A stretch of DNA of 64,000 nucleotides, from NCBI RefSeq assembly GCF_010548305.1, contig NZ_JAAGLV010000003.1, positions 372,001-436,000 on the forward strand, in the 5' to 3' direction. Positions within the stretch are counted from its first letter, which is position 1. Every line of letters starts with the position of its first letter. Source of the stretch: Streptomyces sp. SID13031 (GTDB lineage: Bacteria > Actinomycetota > Actinomycetes > Propionibacteriales > Kribbellaceae). Below, one piece after another: positions 59,074 to 64,000 of this stretch. Under the pieces are notes generated by a model. It was given only the letters and a program-made list of their open reading frames with translations, had not been told where the DNA came from and ran no database searches. Made by a program: the position numbers and the translations under genes.

Positions 59074-59379
59074 ATGGCGCACGTTGCTCCGACTTCGCAT
59101 CGCCGAGGTGCTCGCGTTTCACATCGTCATAGCCGCACCGACGGCCCGATCCAGCCGACCACGTGGCTCGGTCTGACCTTCGCCCTGATCTTCGGCCTGG
59201 TACTGACCGGCCGGTCCCACGTTGGCGTCCACGCAGCCGGCATCACCCTGCTGCTCATGCTCGTGCCACTGACCCTCGCCGTCTTCGCCAGCGCCCTCCG
59301 CCACGGCGTCGGCTCCACCAAGGCAGCCCTCTCGACCGGCATAGCCTTCGCGCTGGTACTCCTGAATCTCCTCGTCTGA
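59074..59379 (+). CDS. Small membrane protein, unknown
   Basis: 101 residues. Basic N-terminus, then three hydrophobic segments (about 30-45, 53-72, 82-100). Not recognised. Between glnR and the beta-propeller gene, same direction, spaced 177 and 102 bases from them; no operon evidence. The stretch 58897-59073 shows no gene. Confidence 0.6.
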   Translation: MAHVAPTSHRRGARVSHRHSRTDGPIQPTTWLGLTFALIFGLVLTGRSHVGVHAAGITLLLMLVPLTLAVFASALRHGVGSTKAALSTGIAFALVLLNLLV

Positions 59380-59481
59380 CCCCAACGGGCAGACTCGGCC
59401 GACCCCAACGGGCAGTCGAGTCCCGCGCCGTAACTTTCGGCCTCCCAGGCGCATCGAGCTGATGACCTTGAGGGAGGAAAC

Positions 59482-60792
59482 GTGAAACTTCAATCCAGCG
59501 TCCACAGACTGGCCCGTACTGCGCTCGTCGGGCTCGCCGTCGCCGCGATACCGGCCAGTGCGGTCGCGGTTTCCGCGGGCGAGCCGAACCCCGGGACGAT
59601 CAAACTCGTATCGGTCGGGCCGGCGGGCGGCGGCGGGAACAGTGATTCGGCGTCGGGAACCGAGAAGGGCCTGGGAGTGTCTGCCAACGGGCGCTACACA
59701 GTCTTTTCCTCCGGCGCCTCCGACCTGGTGCCGAACGACACGAACGAGCGGCGGGACGTGTTCGTCCGGGACAGGCTGACCGGCCGGACCACGCTCGTCT
59801 CCGTCGGCGTGACCGGCGGGCAGGGCAACGGCGAGAGCCGGCAGGGGTCGATCTCGGCCGATGGCAGGTTCGTAGCCTTCAACTCGAACGCGACGAACCT
59901 GTTCCCCGGTGACACCAACAACAGCCCCGACGTCTTCGTCCGCGATCTACACACCGGGCGGACGACGCTCGCCTCGGTCGGCACAGGCGGCGGCCTGGCC
60001 GACAACGGCGCTCACCAGCCGGAGATCTCCGCCGACGGCCGGCACGTGGTATTCACGTCGGGTTCGACGAACCTGGTCGCCGGTGACACCAACGACACCG
60101 AGGACGTCTTCGTCCGGGATCTCCGCAGCCGGCGGACCGAGCGGGTTTCGCTGACCGCCGACGGCCAGCAGCGCGACATCTACTCCAGGGAGCCCGCGAT
60201 CTCCGGCGACGGCCGCTTCGTGGCCTTCGTGACCGAAGGCCCGAGCCTGGCCGTCCACGACCGCAAGAAGAACACGACTCGGGTGGTCTCCGAGGGCGTG
60301 ACGGTCGATCCCCAGTCCTTCATGACCGAGATCGGCTATCCGTCCTTCTCCGACGACGGGCGGTTCCTGCTCTTCACCGTCATCGGGTGGCTAGGACCCG
60401 ACCCGGTCCCCAACGTCTGGCTGCGGGATCTGCAAACCAACGGGCTGGAGCTGGTCTCGACCGACCACCTCGGCCGGCCCTCGTCGGCCATCGGCCCGGT
60501 CTTCCGAGGCGATGTCTCGGCCGACGGGCGGTATGTCACCTTCGGAACGCCAGGGCGGATGACCCCCGCGGATCAAGGAGACCTCAGCGACGTGTTCCGG
60601 CTCGACCGCAAGACTGGCACTCGCGTCTGGATCAGCCGCGGCCAGGACCAGACAGCCGGCGGCAACGGAAGTGTCGGCCCGGCGATCTCCAGCGACGGCA
60701 AACACGTGGCGTTCGAGTCGGACAATCCCACTCTGATTCCTAACGGCGCCGGCCTCCAAACGTACGAGTGGAGTTCCACCCGCCCGAGGTGA
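59482..60792 (+). CDS. Secreted TolB-like beta-propeller (PD40) protein
   Basis: 436 residues from GTG 59482 (GGAGGAAAC upstream). Signal peptide about 1-33, then about seven PD40-type blades with repeats ISADGRFVAFNSNATNL, DVFVRDLHTGRTTLASVG, EISADGRHVVFTSGSTNL and AISSDGKHVAFESDNPTL. Such exported propellers bind proteins or ligands outside the cell; function unknown. Ends in a strong bidirectional terminator. Confidence 0.87.
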   Translation: MKLQSSVHRLARTALVGLAVAAIPASAVAVSAGEPNPGTIKLVSVGPAGGGGNSDSASGTEKGLGVSANGRYTVFSSGASDLVPNDTNERRDVFVRDRLTGRTTLVSVGVTGGQGNGESRQGSISADGRFVAFNSNATNLFPGDTNNSPDVFVRDLHTGRTTLASVGTGGGLADNGAHQPEISADGRHVVFTSGSTNLVAGDTNDTEDVFVRDLRSRRTERVSLTADGQQRDIYSREPAISGDGRFVAFVTEGPSLAVHDRKKNTTRVVSEGVTVDPQSFMTEIGYPSFSDDGRFLLFTVIGWLGPDPVPNVWLRDLQTNGLELVSTDHLGRPSSAIGPVFRGDVSADGRYVTFGTPGRMTPADQGDLSDVFRLDRKTGTRVWISRGQDQTAGGNGSVGPAISSDGKHVAFESDNPTLIPNGAGLQTYEWSSTRPR

Positions 60793-60817
60793 GGGCGGTT
60801 CGCAGTACGAGCGATCA

Positions 60818-60859
60818 GCGCCTCGTCCCATGGGCCGACAGGCCTGTGGGACGAGGCGC
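60818..60859. terminator. Bidirectional hairpin terminator
   Basis: Arms GCGCCTCGTCCCA and TGGGACGAGGCGC with an inner GGCC/GGCC. Between the convergent propeller and SDR genes. Confidence 0.85.
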
Positions 60860-60890
60860 CGGTGGAGTCGCCTCCACCGGCTGCCCGCGC

Positions 60891-61652
60891 TCAGAGTTGG
60901 TTCGTGCCGCCGTCGACGAAGATCTCGCCGCCGGTCATGAAGCTGCTCTCGCTGGAGGCGAGGAACAGGACGGCGTTCGCGATCTCCTCGGGCTCGCCGA
61001 GCCGCCCGAGCGGTACTCCGGACGCGATCGACCCCAGCAGCGCCGAGGCTTGCTCGGCATCTGGCGCGAGTCCGGCCAGGCCGGGTGTGTTGGTCGGGCC
61101 TGGGATGACGGTGTTCACCCGAATCCCCCGCTGCGCCAACTCTGCGGCCCACGTCCGGCCGAAGGACCGGATGGCAGCCTTCGTCGCGGCGTAGATACTG
61201 AAGGCTGGCGTACCGTCGGTGGCGGCGGTCGAGCCGGTCAGTACGATCGCGGCGCCCTCGTTCAGCAGCGGAAGCGCCTTCTGCACGGTGAAAAGCGTGC
61301 CGCGAACATTGATCCCGAACGTCTTGTCGAAGTCTTCAGGCGTGATCACTCCCAGCGGCGAGAACCCACCGCCACCCGCATTCGCATGTACTACGTCCAG
61401 CCCGCGCCCGAACTGGGCAATGGTCTCGAAAAGCGCGTCGAGGTCATCCAGGTTCGCGACGTCACCCGCGACGCCGGTCACCCGACCACCTGCTGCGGCA
61501 GTGATGTCGGCGACGGCGGCGTCGAGTTCGGTCTTGCGGCGACCGGTGATGAAGACGTGCGCGCCTTCGGTCGCCAGACGCCGGGCAGAGGCCAGGCCGA
61601 TACCGCTGGTGGCACCGGTGACGAGTGCGACCTTGTTGTCCAGCTGTCCCAT
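60891..61652 (-). CDS. SDR-family oxidoreductase
   Basis: 253 residues. VALVTGATSGIGLASARRLATEGA, NAGGGG, Ser in LTGSTAATDG and YAATKAA; VFITGRRKTEL suggests NADP(H). Resembles the 3-oxoacyl-ACP reductase/glucose dehydrogenase-like subgroup (LFLASSESSFMTGGEIFVDGGTNQL). 61 bases after the LLM gene, same direction, so one operon under the TetR at 62733. Confidence 0.9.
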   Translation of the reverse strand: MGQLDNKVALVTGATSGIGLASARRLATEGAHVFITGRRKTELDAAVADITAAAGGRVTGVAGDVANLDDLDALFETIAQFGRGLDVVHANAGGGGFSPLGVITPEDFDKTFGINVRGTLFTVQKALPLLNEGAAIVLTGSTAATDGTPAFSIYAATKAAIRSFGRTWAAELAQRGIRVNTVIPGPTNTPGLAGLAPDAEQASALLGSIASGVPLGRLGEPEEIANAVLFLASSESSFMTGGEIFVDGGTNQL

Positions 61653-61713
61653 GAGGGGATCCTTTCGGTGGTACCGGCCTTTGTTGGCCGGATTGGTGAG
61701 GTCTTTGGAGAGA

Positions 61714-62607
61714 TCAGGTGAGGTCGGCGGCGAGGTCCGCCAGCCGTCGCCAGTCGGCCAGGGGGAGGCTGTTGCCGGCCGGCGCGGCGGGAAGAACCTG
61801 TACTGCGACGTGGTCCGCGCCGGCGTCCAGGTGCTCGCGGAGTCGCCGGCCGATGGCCTCTTCGTCTCCCCAGGCGACCAGCGCGTCGATCACCCGATCG
61901 CTGCCGCCGGGAACGAGGTCGCTGTCGGTGAAGCCGATCCGACGCAGATTGTTGCGGTAGGCATCGAATCCGATGAACATGCCGAGTTGGTCGCGAGCGA
62001 CCGCACGCGCCTGCTCGGCGTCGGTACTGAACACGACCGCCTGATGGGGCGCGATCAACGCGTTGCTTCCGAGCTGGTCGCGCATCCTCGCGGTGTAGTC
62101 CGGGTTCACCAGGAAGGGATGGATCCCCGCGGTGCGTTCTGCTGCGAGCTGCGCCATCCGGGGACCGAGAGCCCCGAGCAGCAGGCGCTCCCGAGCGATC
62201 GGGCTCGGCTCCTGCGCCAGCTCATCGAGGTACTCGCTGACGGCGCCGACCGGACTGGTGTACGTCCGACCCACCGCCGCGGCCGCGTTGCGGTCACTCA
62301 CCCCGAGGCCCACGATCGTCCGCGGGCCGTGACGAAGATCCAGCTCGCGCACCCGAGCCGACAAGACCGAGGCTTCCTGTCGCCAGATGCCGAGGACACC
62401 GAGTACGACGTACGTCTCGGGCGACGCCAACAGCAACTCGTCTGTGTCGGCGAAGACTCCGCGGCCGTCGAGCCCCGGGATCCAGAGTGCGGTGAGGCCG
62501 CGATCCGCCAGTTCAGCCGCCGCGTCAACGCCCGGCTGGCCCGCATTGCGCAGCTCCATACTCCAGACGCCGACCCGCCCTAGGGCCTGCTCAGCACTGC
62601 CGTCCAT
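61714..62607 (-). CDS. F420-type LLM-class oxidoreductase
   Basis: 297 residues from ATG 62607 (GGGAG 8 bases upstream; the ATG at 62628 overlaps the operator). TIM-barrel of luciferase-like monooxygenases with F420-family patterns (GRVGVWSMELRNAG, LELADRGLTALWIPGL-like, LDLRHGPRTIVGLGVSDRN, LGALGPRMAQLAAERTAGIHPFLVNPDY). Likely uses F420 or FMN. First gene of the operon controlled by the divergent TetR. Confidence 0.87.
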   Translation of the reverse strand: MDGSAEQALGRVGVWSMELRNAGQPGVDAAAELADRGLTALWIPGLDGRGVFADTDELLLASPETYVVLGVLGIWRQEASVLSARVRELDLRHGPRTIVGLGVSDRNAAAAVGRTYTSPVGAVSEYLDELAQEPSPIARERLLLGALGPRMAQLAAERTAGIHPFLVNPDYTARMRDQLGSNALIAPHQAVVFSTDAEQARAVARDQLGMFIGFDAYRNNLRRIGFTDSDLVPGGSDRVIDALVAWGDEEAIGRRLREHLDAGADHVAVQVLPAAPAGNSLPLADWRRLADLAADLT

Positions 62608-62628
62608 GATCCGCTCCCTGGGTTTCAT

Positions 62629-62638
62629 ACCGTTCGGT
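62629..62638. promoter_or_regulatory. TetR operator 1, LLM/SDR operon side
   Basis: ACCGTTCGGT, arms ACCG/CGGT, overlapping the alternative ATG of the LLM gene; part of TAACCGAACGGTA on the minus strand. Confidence 0.6.
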
Positions 62639-62683
62639 TAGAAACTCAAGTTAGCAGTGGTTGAAGGTTCACGCAAATTTTTG

Positions 62684-62695
62684 AACCGATCGGTT
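62684..62695. promoter_or_regulatory. TetR operator 2, tetR side
   Basis: AACCGATCGGTT, a perfect 12-bp palindrome 37 bases before the tetR start. It shares CGGTT with operator 1, and the centres are about 56 bases apart. Confidence 0.65.
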
Positions 62696-62732
62696 AAGAA
62701 CTGTAGGCTCGGTACGAACCAGGAGGTGGAAG

Positions 62733-63329
62733 ATGCCAGGAGGACGACCCCGCACGTTCGACGAGGGCGAGGCGCTCGAGCGAGCCGTCGAGGTCTTTTG
62801 GCGGCAGGGTTACGAAGGCACGTCGATCACCGACCTGACCACCGCCATGGGCGTCAACAAGCCCAGCCTGTACTCCGTTTTCGGCGGCAAGGCAGACCTG
62901 TTCCGCCGGGCCATCGGGCACTACGCCGAGCACGACATGGCGTACGCGCGGGTTGCTCTCGAAGAGCCCACCGCGCTGCTCGTCGCTCAGCGATTCCTGC
63001 GCGACAACGTGATCGCGCTGACGCTCGACGGCAAGCCGAGCGGTTGTCTCTCGATCCAGGGCGGCGTGTCCTGCAGCACGGAGAACCAGGAGGTGGCGCA
63101 ATTCCTGGCAGCCAGTCGGCTCGCCGGGGAGAAGGCCTTCGCCGACCGGTTCCGGCTTGCAGTCGAGCAGAAGGATCTACCGGCTGACGCCGACCCGGAT
63201 GCCCTGGCTCGCTTCCTGATGGTTGTGTCCGAAGGTCATGCCGTCCACGCAGCCGCCGGCATTCCGCGAGAGGCCCTTCAGCAGTCCGCAGCCATCGCCG
63301 AACAAGCCTTTGAAGCCATGACCCGCTAG
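62733..63329 (+). CDS. TetR-family regulator of the LLM/SDR operon
   Basis: 198 residues, ATG 62733 after AGGAGG. HTH FDEGEALERAVEVFWRQGYEGTSITDLTTAMGVNKPSLYSVFGGKADLF; helical ligand domain with Cys in KPSGCLSIQGGVSCSTEN, a pattern of the TetR_C subgroup found next to oxidoreductase genes. Probably represses both directions through the two CGGTT palindromes. Confidence 0.92.
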   Translation: MPGGRPRTFDEGEALERAVEVFWRQGYEGTSITDLTTAMGVNKPSLYSVFGGKADLFRRAIGHYAEHDMAYARVALEEPTALLVAQRFLRDNVIALTLDGKPSGCLSIQGGVSCSTENQEVAQFLAASRLAGEKAFADRFRLAVEQKDLPADADPDALARFLMVVSEGHAVHAAAGIPREALQQSAAIAEQAFEAMTR

Positions 63330-63440
63330 CCCCCGCTCGATTGGCATGAACCGGACACGCGACGACCACGCGCTGCCAACTGCGGGACGATTGTTGGCCG
63401 GCAGTCGGCGGATCGGCAGTCGGCGATCGGGGGCGGCATC

Positions 63441-63960
63441 GTGCTCGGTGGTCGATGGATGACGGGCCTTGTAGGCCTCTTGCTGATCTGCGCCGGCTGT
63501 TCGCCGGACGAGAACGCCGGATCGCCGGCGCCACAACAGGATTCAGCCGGCTCGGCGAGTGTGAGCACTCCGACGCCGACTCCGACCATTACCACCCCAG
63601 GTCCGCTTAGCGTCGCGGAGTACCAGCGGGTGCTCGGCCGGATCGAAGCCACCATGCGGCGCAACCTGACCAAGGCAATGGCGGCAAAGTCCGTCGCCTC
63701 GGCGAATGCCTACCGGGACTGCTCACTCAACTCCTCGAGCAGCAGGCCGCGATTCTCCAGGCAGCCAAGCCTCCGCCTCAACTCGCCGCAGTACACGCCG
63801 ACGCAAGGCGACCTTGACAGGCCTCCGCGGCGCCCTGGACATCTCAATCCTGACCGGCACCGACTGGGACGCAACCAGCCGCGGCTTCACGAACGACTGC
63901 GAGGAACAACACTTCAACGAACCCCTGGACCGCGGCTACAACTGGCAATTCGACGTCTGA
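63441..63960 (+). pseudogene. Lipoprotein gene with two frameshifts
   Basis: From GTG 63441 (GGGGG upstream) the first frame gives a lipoprotein signal with lipobox ICAGC (Cys in CAGCS) and a helical segment YQRVLGRIEATMRRNLTKAMAAKSVASANAYRD, ending near 63717. The sequence then continues sensibly in a second frame (LLTQLLEQQAAILQAAKPPPQ, LAAVHADARR) to about 63811 and in a third (LTGLRGALDISILTGTDWDATSRGFTNDCEEQHFNEPLDRGY) to the stop at 63960. Two -1-type shifts in 520 bases indicate a decayed gene or assembly errors. Upstream, 12-bp direct repeats CGGCAGTCGGCG occur at 63399 and 63414. Confidence 0.65.
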
Positions 63961-64000
63961 CCCACGCCCCGAACCGCCCACCAAACCCCACCGCCACCAC

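Overview
The window is high-GC actinobacterial chromosome. It encodes CarD/CdnL, an LpqE-like lipoprotein, mycothiol synthesis (MshA), SenX3-RegX3, HbhA-like and DUF2516 proteins, GlnR and DUF5753 regulators. Gene order (mshA-ybjN-gpm next to senX3-regX3; carD next to lpqE; XRE-hbhA-DUF2516) matches arrangements known from mycobacteria and relatives. The gene content and the many GTACTACG-like strings suggest a Propionibacteriales soil organism such as Kribbella; this is inference, not proof. No rRNA, tRNA, CRISPR array, insertion sequence or prophage was seen.

Layout. 1-2.3 kb: carD (cut by the window edge), lpqE-like lipoprotein, iron-siderophore binding lipoprotein under an iron box. 2.4-3.8 kb: an orphan antitoxin-like HTH protein and an ArsR-VOC pair. 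3.8-12.5 kb: phosphate signalling (regX3, senX3, phoU around a PHO box), an inserted XRE/NB-ARC/TPR regulator, gpm, ybjN, mshA and an MmyB-type regulator. 12.6-16.3 kb: two SDR enzymes, an AbiE toxin-antitoxin locus whose toxin is broken, and a TetR gene. 16.5-21.7 kb: typA, two L,D-transpeptidases, DUF2516, HbhA-like and XRE genes. 21.7-26.3 kb: a graspetide (ATP-grasp-modified RiPP) operon facing a DUF6879/XRE-DUF5753 operon across a shared promoter region with a repeated 17-bp operator. 26.3-34.8 kb: asparaginase II, YgfZ, a tandem-repeat (BTRD-like) protein, dctA with a CitA/CitB-type two-component system, nitrobindin, a micro-membrane protein, DsrE. 34.8-41.4 kb: acidic disordered protein and partner, a cytochrome b/molybdopterin oxidoreductase, BKACE, dtd, a secreted choice-of-anchor protein. 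41.7-45 kb: a sulfur operon (DUF4395, sulfurtransferase, DUF1416) preceded by a short Cys-containing leader ORF, then RDD and thioredoxin-like proteins. 45.1-52.8 kb: OmpA-like lipoprotein and a four-gene exopolysaccharide operon (processive GT2, two beta-helix proteins, UDP-glucose dehydrogenase). 52.8-64 kb: cupin/TetR, ArfB-like factor, four unknown membrane proteins, MoaD, GlnR, a secreted beta-propeller protein, an SDR/LLM operon under a TetR, and a frameshifted lipoprotein gene.

The two loci most worth following are the graspetide operon (23,955-24,173 encodes the precursor; maturase, methyltransferase and a resolvase-like protein flank it; XRE-DUF5753 is the likely regulator) and the synthase-type exopolysaccharide operon at 46.6-52.7 kb, whose polymer is unknown. 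A recurring theme is leaderless starts: senX3, the TetR at 53,334 and the Cys leader ORF each have a TAnnnT hexamer exactly 7 nt before a GTG start.
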